Positions 33,850-42,797 of a DNA stretch of 64,000 nucleotides are shown in pieces. The notes beneath the pieces were generated by a model. The model saw nothing but the letters and a program-made list of their open reading frames with translations, made no database searches and had not been told where the DNA came from. Position 1 is the stretch's first letter. Each line of letters starts with the position of its first letter. Source of the DNA: Bradyrhizobium manausense (GTDB taxonomy: Bacteria > Pseudomonadota > Alphaproteobacteria > Rhizobiales > Xanthobacteraceae); contig NZ_JAFCKB010000009.1 in NCBI RefSeq assembly GCF_018130615.1, positions 186,001 through 250,000 on the forward strand, given 5' to 3'. Made by a program: the position numbers and the translations under genes.

Positions 33850-34608
33850 CTACTTCAGAGGTGTCGATATCGTCGGCGTGAAAGCGCCGTTCGTCGCGTT
33901 GTCGACGAAGGACGTCACCGAGGCGCCACCAATCGCATTCACTGCGGTTGCGGCACCGAACATCTTGTTGCCCGAGAGCAGCAAATTGCTCGGCGCGGTA
34001 ACCTGGATCGCGAAGCTCGGATTGTTGTCATACAAGGTGGTGAACGACAATCCAGTGTTCTGGACGCCACCGGATCCTGCAATATTGAAACCGCCGGCGT
34101 TGTTGGTGATGATCGAGTCCCGGATGACGGCGCGTGCGCCGGCCGTGCCGACCAGGTTCACACCGTTTCCGGTGAAGTGCCGGATCTGACAATTCACGAT
34201 CGTGGTCGTTCCGGAGCCGATGATCTTCACACCGTCGAGGCCCGTGCCAAGACCTTCGATATCGAGGCCCTGAAGCAGAACCCTGTCGGTCGCTGCGGGA
34301 AGACTGACAACGATACCGTTGGTGCCGGAAACCAATACGCCGGCTTCAAATGTCGAGCTGATGGTGATCGACTTGGTGATGGTCACGGCGCCGAAGCCAC
34401 CGGGATCGAGAACGTTGATTTCGCCGAATGTCGCCGTCTTGGAGATCGCGCCGGCGAAGGTCTTGCACGGTGCTGTGCGGCTGCAAGGATTGGCATCATC
34501 GCCAACGCCGGAAACCCACGTGCGGGTCGCCTGGGCATTTGCTGGCGCGGACGCCAGGAATGGGACCAAAAAGCCGATCGTCAATATGAGTAAACCAAAC
34601 CGCCTCAT
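33850..34608 (-). CDS. Exported right-handed beta-helix protein
   Basis: A 252-aa protein with a clear signal peptide (MRRFGLLILTIGFLVPFLA, cut after ANA). The rest is a right-handed parallel beta-helix of the NosD/pectate-lyase type, with a cap (TWVSGVGDDANPCSRTAPCK, two Cys) and coils such as GLDGVKIIGSGTTTIVNCQI and NLLLSGNKMFG. No lyase catalytic residues are obvious, so a structural or glycan-binding role is as likely as an enzyme. A strong GAGGAGG lies just upstream of the ATG, and a perfect terminator follows, so it seems to be a well-expressed single gene. The frame open to 34767 is not used. Confidence 0.85.
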   Translation of the reverse strand: MRRFGLLILTIGFLVPFLASAPANAQATRTWVSGVGDDANPCSRTAPCKTFAGAISKTATFGEINVLDPGGFGAVTITKSITISSTFEAGVLVSGTNGIVVSLPAATDRVLLQGLDIEGLGTGLDGVKIIGSGTTTIVNCQIRHFTGNGVNLVGTAGARAVIRDSIITNNAGGFNIAGSGGVQNTGLSFTTLYDNNPSFAIQVTAPSNLLLSGNKMFGAATAVNAIGGASVTSFVDNATNGAFTPTISTPLK

Positions 34609-35136
34609 CTCTGCCTCCTCTGAGCTGGCCGATTTCCGGCCCAGCAAAACTGCCGAACAATCATTTCCAGGTAGAATTGCTAGTGAAGGCAGCCCCGGCT
34701 TGTGCATATCGCATGCGCGAAACGTCGCCGGCAGCCATCCCCCAATTCGCTGCAGTCCGTAGTCCATGCTGTGACGCGCTATGGGCCGGAATCACGCCAC
34801 TGAATTAGAGACCCACTATGAGATCGAAGCCGTGTTGGCGTCCGCCTCACGTGCATCTGTCCTCCGTTTGGAGGATCAGGTTCAATTTGAGTTTGCAATT
34901 TTTGCGATCGCTTCTGACGGCGGGAACCAAGGGCCGCTGGCGCAAAATGAGCTTGAACTCGAAAAATGGCCTGCGAACCTCGATCGGGAAAAGATGGTAA
35001 CTCAGCAATCGTTACAGGGCAATGACGTCAGGCCGCCCGCATCGACCGCTGTCCCCAGGGCTGTTATAGCTGCCTCGCCGGCCGGACCCGCGTGATTTGG
35101 CGGCGGATCTATGCACTTCTCCCTGGAGTCTCGTGA
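34609..35136. other. Intergenic region between beta-helix and CoA-transferase genes
   Basis: This 528-bp stretch separates divergent genes and should carry both promoters. A 104-codon plus-strand frame (34781-35095) has no ribosome binding site and no recognisable family, and I do not call it a gene. I saw no strong hairpin or repeat. It is less GC-rich than the flanking genes. Confidence 0.5.
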
Positions 35137-36330
35137 ATGGCCTTCCCGCGCGCCTCGCAAGCCCTCTCCCGTTTCACCGTGCTCGACCTGACCCGGGTCC
35201 GTTCGGGACCAACCTGCGTACGGCAATTGGCCGATTGGGGCGCCAATGTCATCAAGATCGACGCACTTCTGGAGGACGGCGGCGGCGAGCAACCCGGCGG
35301 CCCCCGTCAGGGGGCCGATTTCCAGAACCTGCACCGCAACAAACGCGCCATGACGCTGAACCTCAAGGATCCCAAAGGTCTCGCTGTGTTCAAGCGGCTG
35401 GTCGCGAAAGCCGATGTCGTCGTCGAAAACTTCCGGCCAGACGTCAAGACCAAGCTCGGCATCGACTATGAGAGCCTGCGCGGGATCAATCCGGCCCTGG
35501 TCTACGGCAGCATTTCGGGGTTCGGCCAGGATGGCCCCTATCACAAGCGGCCGGGTTTCGATCAGATCGCGCAGGGCATGGGCGGCCTGATGTCGGTCAC
35601 GGGCGCCCCCGGCGGCGGTCCGATGCGGGTCGGCATTCCGGTCGCCGACCTCACGGCCGGGCTGTTTTGCGCGATCGGCATCCTTACCGCGCTGCTGGAG
35701 CGCGACGTGTCCGGCGAGGGGCAATGGGTGCAGACGTCGCTGCTGCAAGCCCAGATCTTCATGCTGGACTTCCAGGCAGCGCGTTGGCTGATGGAAAAGG
35801 AAGTCGCCGGCCAGGCCGGCAACAATCATCCGACCAGCATCCCGACCGGCGTGTTCAAGACCTCCGACGGCTACATCAACATTGCAACCACTGGTGGACG
35901 GATCTGGGAACGTTGCGCGCAGGCGATCGGCGCGCCCGAGATGGTCACCAATCCGGAGTATGCCACCGCGCCGGCCCGCTCGAAGAACCGCGACGCCTTG
36001 AACGCGGAGATCAGCAAACGGACCGTGACGAAATCGACCGAGACCTGGGTCAAGGAACTCAACGACGCCGGCGTGCCGTGCGGGCCGATCTATGCGATCG
36101 ACCAGATGTTCGAGGATGCCCAGGTCAAGCATCTCGGCATCGCGCAGGATGTGCCGAATGCGGCGAACCGGCCGATCCGGCTTCTCGCACAGCCGGTCAA
36201 ATTGTCCCGCACCCCGAGCAGGATGGCAGCCCGACCGCCGGAATTCGGCGAGCAGACCGAAGAGGTGCTCGCCGAGTTCGGCTTCAGCGCGAGCGAAATT
36301 GCCGAACTGCGGCAAGGCAAGGTGGTGTGA
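35137..36330 (+). CDS. Class III CoA-transferase (CaiB/BaiF family)
   Basis: A 397-aa family III CoA-transferase, which moves CoA between carboxylic acids through an Asp thioester. Family features in order: FTVLDLTRVRSGPTCVRQLADWGANVIKI at the N-terminus (FTVLDLTRVRSGP is the core), NLKDPKGLAVFKRL, ADVVVENFRPDV, YGSISGFGQDGPY, and the PGFDQIAQGMGGLMSVTG segment with the catalytic Asp near residue 147. The C-terminal part closes the interlocked dimer. The gene stands alone, with no ligase or dehydratase partner nearby, so its acyl substrate is unknown. Confidence 0.92.
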   Translation: MAFPRASQALSRFTVLDLTRVRSGPTCVRQLADWGANVIKIDALLEDGGGEQPGGPRQGADFQNLHRNKRAMTLNLKDPKGLAVFKRLVAKADVVVENFRPDVKTKLGIDYESLRGINPALVYGSISGFGQDGPYHKRPGFDQIAQGMGGLMSVTGAPGGGPMRVGIPVADLTAGLFCAIGILTALLERDVSGEGQWVQTSLLQAQIFMLDFQAARWLMEKEVAGQAGNNHPTSIPTGVFKTSDGYINIATTGGRIWERCAQAIGAPEMVTNPEYATAPARSKNRDALNAEISKRTVTKSTETWVKELNDAGVPCGPIYAIDQMFEDAQVKHLGIAQDVPNAANRPIRLLAQPVKLSRTPSRMAARPPEFGEQTEEVLAEFGFSASEIAELRQGKVV

Positions 36331-36331
36331 A

Positions 36332-36355
36332 GCGCGGCCCCCGCTAGCGCCGCGC
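36332..36355. terminator. GC hairpin between convergent CoA-transferase and VCBS/RTX genes
   Basis: GCGCGGC (36332-36338) pairs with GCCGCGC (36349-36355) with a ten-base loop, directly after the CoA-transferase stop. It is followed only by CTCTT, so a Rho-independent role is weak. It could serve both converging genes. Confidence 0.3.
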
Positions 36356-36376
36356 CTCTTCCGAACACGGCCTTCG

Positions 36377-39300
36377 TCACACGACCAGTATGTCGTGCGG
36401 GTTGATCGTCACGCCGGCCTGAACCTGTGCCAGCGCCAGCGCTGCCCCCTGGGTTCCGTCGGCGCTGAAGTAGAGCGTCTGGTTGGCCGTATCGAACAGG
36501 AAGCCGGAGAGCCCGTTGAACTGATCGCTCGCCGCAGTCTGGAACATCGGCGTCACATCCATGCCGGCCGTCAACCCGCCGCCGAAACCGCTCGCCGAGA
36601 CGGCGATATGATCGTGCTGGCTGGTGTTGTTGAAGTCGGTAATGGTCGCGGTGCCGTCGGTCGTGTGCATGAACGCGAACGTGTCGTTGCCCGCGCCGCC
36701 GCTCATGACGTGGCTTCCCGAATTGCCGAACAGGATGTCGTTGCCGCCTCCGCCGTTGAGCGCCTCGGTACCATTGGTGGCGATCAGGATATCGTCTCCG
36801 CCAGTACCGTTGAGGGTGGTGGCGCTTGCTGCGTTGTTGCTCACGGTCGCGGTGGCCGTATTGGCGCTCGCCGCCAGTCCGTCGGACGCGGCGTAGTTGA
36901 ACGAGCCGCCCAACGCGGCATCGTCCGTGAAGGACACGTCTGGACCCGACAGCGACGCCGAGCCGCCACTGCTCGAGGTGATACTGCCGACCGATAGATG
37001 GTCGATCGTATCAGGATCGGTGTCGTTGGCCGCCAACGCCCAGGTGGGAATGTCGACGGTGCCGTTCGGACCGACATCGGTGACGACATTGTCGCTCACG
37101 GCCGTGGGTGCATCGTTGCTCCCGTTGAGGGTGACGCTGATGTCCTGGTAGGTGGTGGCACCGGCGTTGTCGGTGACTGCCACGGTATAGATCTGCGTGA
37201 TCGACTGCCCCTGCGCCAGGAATTGGATATCGGCATTATCGACACTGAAATGCCAGGCCACAGAGCCCGAGCCGCCCGACTCCGTGACCGGGTCGAGCGT
37301 GAACGTTCCGAAATAGTTGCTGTCGTGCGGCGCGAAGCTCGCCGTATGGGTATCGCCCGGATCGGAGTCCGCGAACGAGACGGATCCGTCGGAGGTCTCG
37401 ACCGCCGGTCCCGGCGTCGGGGCCAGCGAGAACTGGTCGAAATGCATGCCCGAGATGCCGGCAGTGTAGTTGATCAGGAACTGATCGGTCAGGCCGTCGC
37501 CGACAACGTCGAAGGTGTATTTGGTGAAGCCGAATGCAATCTCCGAGTCCACCGCCGACACCAGCGTCGCGCCGCCCAAGGATGCGACAAACGACTGGCT
37601 GCCGCCGCCGGCATCGCCGGCGAGATAGAAACTCAGGGCGTAGTGCTGTCCGGCAACGGTCGCAATGTCCTGCTCCAGCGATCCGCTACCCGCGAGATCC
37701 GCCGTGTAATTGGCGAAGTCGCCGCCCAGTGCATCGAACTCGACGTTCGCACCGCCCCCAGCGATCCAGCCCGTGAAATCGCCGGTCTCGAAGCCACCAT
37801 TGACGGCAAGGCTCGGCCCGGCGTCTTCGGTGATCGAGGCGAAGGCGACCGCCGACGTGATCTGCGGCGCCTCGTCCGATCCCGTGATGTTGAACGTCAG
37901 GGTGGTCGCCGTATTGTGACCGAAGCTGTCGGTGACCGTGAAGTTGAACAGGTCGGTGGCATGCTGGCCGTCGAGCAGGCCGTCGAGCGCCGGATTGGCG
38001 GTGTAGAGATAGGTGCCGTCGTTGAATACCGTGAGCGTGCCGTAAGCGCCTGCGACGTCCAAAGCGCCGGAGACCGCATGACCGTTGACATCGGTCACGC
38101 TCAGCGAATTGGCGATGTCGCCGGCGTTATCGCCGGCATCCGTGATCATGTTGCCGACGGCGACAATGTTGCCCGCATCGGTCGCGGTCGTGTCGGCAAC
38201 GCTGGCGACGTCCGCATTGATGATGGGCTGGTTGTCGGCCGCACCGGTGGCCGTGATCGTCACCAATTGCGTCGAGGTGGTCACACCGTCCGAAACGGTG
38301 ACGTTGTAGGTCACGGTCAGCGTGTCGCCGGCGCTGAGGAAATCGAGGTCCTTGTCCGGAATGCTGAAGGTCCAGTCGATGCCACCGTGTCCCGAGCCGG
38401 TGGAGTCGTGCAGGACCGTGGCCAGCGCCGACTGCAGATCATTCAGCGTCTGCGACGGCACGAAGTCGCCGCCCGACCAGACGGCGGAGCCGACATCGAC
38501 GCTCACCGAATGGTGGTCGGTCAAATCAACGTCATCGAATGCGAGCGTGCCGGTCGGCGTCGGGCTCGTGCTGTCCAGCGACGACGACCCGATCGTGTCA
38601 GCCTGCTCGGCAACCGTGCCGCTCTGCGGAGCGCCGGTCATGACGACGGCATCGTTGGCGCCGGTGATGACGACTTCGACGGTCTGCGTTGCGGTGGTCG
38701 AGGCGTCGCTGACGTGGACCTGGTAATCGACGGTCAGGGTCTCACCCGCAGCAAGGAAATCAAGCTGGCTATCGGGGATGCTGAAAGTCCAGTCGACGCC
38801 GCCGCTGCCCGTGCCGGTGGAGTCATGCAAGGCCGTGGCAAGCGCGGTTTGAAGGGCCGTCTCCGTATCGGTCGGAAGCGTCGAGCCGCCAGACCATGTT
38901 TCGGACGCCAATGACACTGCAACGGTATGGGAGTCACCGGTGTCCGCGTCCGTGAAGTTCAACGTCCCCGTCGGCACCGGGCTCGTCGTGTCCGGCGCCG
39001 CGGAGCCCGTCGTATCGGCGAGTTCGGACAAGGTGGCGGATTCCGCGCCGCTGCTCATCACCACCGGATGGTTGGTGCCGAGAATGGTGATGGTGACGTC
39101 CTGCATCGCCGTCGCACCGGCAGGGTCGGTGACGACCACCTGATAAGTCAGCGTCAGGGTCTCGCCGCCGGGGATGGCGCTTGCCAGGCTGTTGGGAAGA
39201 GCAAAATCCCAGCCGACGTCGCCAAGCACATGGCCGGTCGAATCCGTCAATGACGTGGAGAACGCGCTGAGCAGCACGGAGTTCGGGATCGAGATCGAAC

Positions 39301-40297
39301 CGCCACCCGACAGCGAGGCCGAGACCGACGTAGCGACGGAATGGCTGTCGGACAAGTCGACGTCGGTAAAGGGCAGGTCGCCATGCGCAGTGAGCTTGCC
39401 GTCCGGCGAGACGTTCTGGTCCTCGATGAGATGCGCGGCCTCGGGACCGCAGAGGAAGACCGGCTTGTCGTTCGTCCCGATCACCGTCACCACGACATTC
39501 TGCGTGGTGATCCCTCCGGCATGATCGTCAAGTTGAAGGACATAGTTGATCTTCAGCTGCTCGCCGGCCGCGAGATAGTCGAAGGCAAGATCCGGCGCGG
39601 AAAACGTGGTGTTGATTGTTCCGCTGCTCGAGCCCGACACCTTGACGATGTTGTTGATGCTGAAGAAGGACATCAGTTCCGCGGTGCCCAACCCACCCGG
39701 CAAGATGCCGGTGGTCGTCCCCGAGGCGGACGCTGCGACCACGCTTGCGGTGAAGTTGGTGTTGGTCAGATCGACGTCGGTGAAATTCACGGCAATCGGT
39801 GTCGTGTCAGGTGACAATGACAGGGTCTGGTCCGCCTGCTCGGTGACGGTCGCCGCTACCGACGTCGCGATCACCGGCTTGTCGTCGGTGCCGGTCACCG
39901 TGATGGTGACCGTCTGCGTCGCCGTGCCGCCATGATTGTCGCTGACCATCACGTCATAGGTGAGGACGATCACCTGGTTCTTGGACAGGAAGTCGAAATC
40001 GTCATCGGCTTCGCTGAATGACCATTTTACCGTCCCGGTCCCGTTGGTGTCCTTGGTGATCTGCGACGTCATTGCCGTCTGGAAATGCGCGAGCGATGAG
40101 GCCGGGATCACGGAGCCGCTGGACAGCACCGCGGAATGCAATGCGACGGACGTCGTATGGGTATCGCTGTGATCGCTGTCCTTGAACGTCATCGTGTCCG
40201 AGAATTGATGCAGCGTCGTGGAATCCGTCGTGTTGCTGAATTCGCCGAAGCTGTCGCTGTCCGGACCGCTGGTGAAGACGGGCGCGTGATTGGTCAT
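36377..40297 (-). CDS. Large VCBS/cadherin-like RTX surface protein
   Basis: A 1306-aa repeat protein without signal peptide. Residues about 1-830 hold VCBS-type repeats of about 100-130 residues, each with a DxDxxDxH motif, a DFDFLSKNQ-like LxAGExLTxxY strand and an ending of TVTVTGTxD. An embedded jelly-roll-like domain follows (NGGFETGDFTGW, about 840-955), then two more VCBS-type repeats, and an RTX segment (LNGGGGNDILFGNSGSHVMS, near 1180-1205). The C-terminal end (QAGVTINPHDILVV) is a probable type I secretion signal. GGGAGGTG precedes the ATG by about eight bases. Family members are adhesins or biofilm proteins. No ABC transporter gene is nearby. Confidence 0.88.
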   Translation of the reverse strand: MTNHAPVFTSGPDSDSFGEFSNTTDSTTLHQFSDTMTFKDSDHSDTHTTSVALHSAVLSSGSVIPASSLAHFQTAMTSQITKDTNGTGTVKWSFSEADDDFDFLSKNQVIVLTYDVMVSDNHGGTATQTVTITVTGTDDKPVIATSVAATVTEQADQTLSLSPDTTPIAVNFTDVDLTNTNFTASVVAASASGTTTGILPGGLGTAELMSFFSINNIVKVSGSSSGTINTTFSAPDLAFDYLAAGEQLKINYVLQLDDHAGGITTQNVVVTVIGTNDKPVFLCGPEAAHLIEDQNVSPDGKLTAHGDLPFTDVDLSDSHSVATSVSASLSGGGSISIPNSVLLSAFSTSLTDSTGHVLGDVGWDFALPNSLASAIPGGETLTLTYQVVVTDPAGATAMQDVTITILGTNHPVVMSSGAESATLSELADTTGSAAPDTTSPVPTGTLNFTDADTGDSHTVAVSLASETWSGGSTLPTDTETALQTALATALHDSTGTGSGGVDWTFSIPDSQLDFLAAGETLTVDYQVHVSDASTTATQTVEVVITGANDAVVMTGAPQSGTVAEQADTIGSSSLDSTSPTPTGTLAFDDVDLTDHHSVSVDVGSAVWSGGDFVPSQTLNDLQSALATVLHDSTGSGHGGIDWTFSIPDKDLDFLSAGDTLTVTYNVTVSDGVTTSTQLVTITATGAADNQPIINADVASVADTTATDAGNIVAVGNMITDAGDNAGDIANSLSVTDVNGHAVSGALDVAGAYGTLTVFNDGTYLYTANPALDGLLDGQHATDLFNFTVTDSFGHNTATTLTFNITGSDEAPQITSAVAFASITEDAGPSLAVNGGFETGDFTGWIAGGGANVEFDALGGDFANYTADLAGSGSLEQDIATVAGQHYALSFYLAGDAGGGSQSFVASLGGATLVSAVDSEIAFGFTKYTFDVVGDGLTDQFLINYTAGISGMHFDQFSLAPTPGPAVETSDGSVSFADSDPGDTHTASFAPHDSNYFGTFTLDPVTESGGSGSVAWHFSVDNADIQFLAQGQSITQIYTVAVTDNAGATTYQDISVTLNGSNDAPTAVSDNVVTDVGPNGTVDIPTWALAANDTDPDTIDHLSVGSITSSSGGSASLSGPDVSFTDDAALGGSFNYAASDGLAASANTATATVSNNAASATTLNGTGGDDILIATNGTEALNGGGGNDILFGNSGSHVMSGGAGNDTFAFMHTTDGTATITDFNNTSQHDHIAVSASGFGGGLTAGMDVTPMFQTAASDQFNGLSGFLFDTANQTLYFSADGTQGAALALAQVQAGVTINPHDILVV

Positions 40298-41066
40298 GGA
40301 AAACACCTCCCTGAGTGGGTGCAACACAAGCGCCGCCTATGACTTCGGAGGCGCGTTCAAATTTGCTTGGCCGGTTCGCGAGCACGGCAGACACGAAATC
40401 GCACGAAGTACAGAGAACGCGGAATGGTGCGCTGTCAGAACTATCGTCGTCGTTTCTCAGTTTGATGACTGGTGGAGCATCGAGGGTGATGACGGGCGGT
40501 CGCGTGACGGGCCGGTCGAAAGAAACGTCAGAAGATCTACAAAAGACTCTGGAGGGACAATGATCGTCATTCGCAACCACAGAGATCATATTCGCAACGC
40601 TGCGGTTACGTCAACCTAGGCGCGCAACGCCGCGAGAAAACCAGCAGCACGCTTGAAAACAATTTGAACGAATTGGCAAATCTTCCCGTTGTTCGCGACA
40701 AACCGACGTCGTTCCGGCGACGGAACCACTCGTCCCCTGCACATTGATCTTTTCCGGATATCAACCGGCGCGGACCTCAGCGACAATGTCGCGCAATCCG
40801 CCGCAAGAGCGCCGTCGCGATCTTGTCTCCAGGGGATTCTGAAGATGCGGGCCGCGTCTTTGGCGCGATATTCAGGAGGCCGCCTGCATGCCCCGCAAGT
40901 GGTTCTGCCCTATGGCAAACTTGCCGCCAACGGGCTATCTGCTATATTTCCGAACTATGGATTGCACGAGGGCTCATGAAGGGGACTATCTGGCGGGCAG
41001 CACCTGTTTGCGCCTCTGTCCGGTGACGACGGCCATGTCCGCGTCCCGCGCCGGCGAACCGGTCCA
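40298..41066. other. Long intergenic region upstream of the VCBS/RTX gene and cysQ
   Basis: This 769-bp stretch separates divergent genes. Several short frames are open, but none has a good start and protein-like content together. Locally lower GC at 40540-40700 and again near 40930 (CTATCTGCTATATTTCC) would suit promoters. I found no strong hairpin, repeat or recognisable remnant. A long leader or a small RNA cannot be excluded. Confidence 0.5.
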
Positions 41067-41873
41067 ATGAGCGGCAAGGGAGCGCTGGGCGAGGCGGATC
41101 GCATTGCGCGGCTGTTTGGCCTGATCGCCGTTCGTGCCGGCGAAACCATCATGAGGGTCCGCGCGACGGCGAGCGATCCGCAATACAAGAGCGATGGCTC
41201 GCCGGTCACCGCAGCCGATCTTCAGGCCGACGAGGTCATTCGAGCGTGCCTTGCACGCAATCTTGCGGGCCTGCCGGTCATCACGGAGGAGACCTGCGAT
41301 GGCACGGTGACGACTGGGCATCCGCGTTTCATCCTCGTCGATCCCCTCGACGGCACCAAGGAATACATCCGGGGCGCAGCCGAATTCACGGTCAATATCG
41401 CCCTGATCGAGGACGGATCACCGGTCGCAGGCGCGGTCTATGCGCCGGCCCTGTCCCAGCTCTATCTCGGCGGATCGAACGCCTACAAGCTGCATGTCGA
41501 ACCGGGCTCGTGCGGTCCCTCGTTCAGCGACATGCAGACGATCGAGGTGCAGGCCCCCTCCCCCGAAGGCCTGCGGGCCGTCACGAGCCGGTCGCACCTC
41601 GACGATGCCACGAAAGCCTGGATCGGCCGGCGCCGGATCCGGGAACTGAAGCCGTCCGGATCCTCGCTCAAATTCTGCGTGGTTGCAGAAGGTGCGGCAG
41701 ACGTCTATCCACGTCTGGCTCCGACCATGGAGTGGGATACGGCCGCGGGCCACGCGGTGCTCCTGGCGGCCGGCGGACGCGTTGTCGGCCTGGACGGAGA
41801 GGACGTTCGCTACGGCAAGCCGGCCTATCGCAACGGTCACTTCGTTGCATGGGGCGGAAGCGTCGGCGAATAG
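41067..41873 (+). CDS. cysQ: 3'(2'),5'-bisphosphate nucleotidase
   Basis: A 268-aa member of the inositol monophosphatase fold that removes the 3'-phosphate from PAP (or PAPS), the by-product of PAPS use. Metal-binding motifs are visible: EET (near residue 72), DPLDGTKEYIRG (near 90), and the C-terminal WDTAAGHAVLLAAGG. The basic residues after the start are usual for CysQ. It is followed after 24 bases by cysD and then cysNC, so it is the first gene of a sulfate-activation operon. The ATG has no good ribosome binding site, which leaves some doubt about the start. Confidence 0.92.
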   Translation: MSGKGALGEADRIARLFGLIAVRAGETIMRVRATASDPQYKSDGSPVTAADLQADEVIRACLARNLAGLPVITEETCDGTVTTGHPRFILVDPLDGTKEYIRGAAEFTVNIALIEDGSPVAGAVYAPALSQLYLGGSNAYKLHVEPGSCGPSFSDMQTIEVQAPSPEGLRAVTSRSHLDDATKAWIGRRRIRELKPSGSSLKFCVVAEGAADVYPRLAPTMEWDTAAGHAVLLAAGGRVVGLDGEDVRYGKPAYRNGHFVAWGGSVGE

Positions 41874-41897
41874 CGCAACTGGATCAAAAGACGCAAT

Positions 41898-42797
41898 ATG
41901 CTGCCACGACATCTCCGCCGCCTCGAGGCTGAATCGATCGAGATCATGCGCGACGTGGTCGCCGAGTTCAAAAAGCCGGTCATGCTCTATTCGATCGGCA
42001 AGGACTCGAGCGTGATGCTCCACGTGGCGATGAAGGCGTTCCATCCGGCCAAGCTCCCCTTCCCGCTGCTCCACGTCGACACCACGTGGAAATTCCGCGA
42101 GATGATCAGTTTTCGCGACGAGACGGCCAAGCGCATCGGCGCCGATCTGATCGTCCATGTGAACAAGGAAGGCGTCGAGCGCGGCATCGGCCCGATCGCC
42201 TCCGGCTCCTCGCTGCACACCCAGGTCATGAAGACCGACGCATTGAAGCAGGCGCTGGATCTCTATCAGTTCGATGCGGCATTCGGCGGCGCCAGGCGCG
42301 ACGAGGAGAAGAGCCGGGCCAAGGAGCGCATCTTCTCGTTCCGCTCCGCCGGCCATGTCTGGGATCCGCGCAACCAGCGCCCGGAGCTGTGGAACCTGTT
42401 CAACACCCGCATCCGCCAGGGCGAGACGATGCGCGTGTTCGCGATGTCGAACTGGACCGAGCTCGACATCTGGGAATACATCATGCTCGAGAACATCCCG
42501 GTCGTGCCGCTCTATTTTGCCAAGATGCGTCCCGTCGTGCGGCGCGGCGGCACGCTCATCATGGTGGATGACGACCGCCTCCCGCTGGAGCCGGGCGAGA
42601 CCGCGGAGATGCGGATGATCCGCTTCCGCACGCTCGGATGCTACCCGCTCAGCGGCGCGATCGACTCGTCGGCGACGACGATCAAGGACATCGTCGCCGA
42701 GATGCAGACGGCAACGGTCTCCGAGCGGCAGGGCCGCCTGATCGATTCCGACGAGGCCGCCTCGATGGAAAAGAAGAAGCGCGAGGGCTATTTCTGA
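41898..42797 (+). CDS. cysD: Sulfate adenylyltransferase subunit 2
   Basis: A 299-aa PP-loop ATP pyrophosphatase that joins ATP and sulfate to make APS, driven by GTP hydrolysis on CysN. The PP-loop is [12 protein letters not shown] (near residue 32). Other conserved parts are [32 protein letters not shown], the [16 protein letters not shown] segment and the C-terminal KKKREGYF, which is typical of CysD. The TGA stop shares one base with the cysNC ATG, so the two subunits are probably made in equal amounts. It is also the homologue of NodP. Confidence 0.97.
   Translation: MLPRHLRRLEAESIEIMRDVVAEFKKPVMLYSIGKDSSVMLHVAMKAFHPAKLPFPLLHVDTTWKFREMISFRDETAKRIGADLIVHVNKEGVERGIGPIASGSSLHTQVMKTDALKQALDLYQFDAAFGGARRDEEKSRAKERIFSFRSAGHVWDPRNQRPELWNLFNTRIRQGETMRVFAMSNWTELDIWEYIMLENIPVVPLYFAKMRPVVRRGGTLIMVDDDRLPLEPGETAEMRMIRFRTLGCYPLSGAIDSSATTIKDIVAEMQTATVSERQGRLIDSDEAASMEKKKREGYF

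Noticed and set aside
34781-35095. A 104-codon plus-strand frame before the CoA-transferase gene
   Set aside because: No good start signal and no protein-like conserved pattern. The region is more likely a promoter region for two divergent genes.
30019-40352. The 12-mer TTCGGAGGCGCG found shortly upstream of both the M10 protease gene and the VCBS/RTX gene
   Set aside because: Only two copies, missing before the second metalloprotease gene, and made of common GC-rich words. It could be chance; a genome-wide count would decide.
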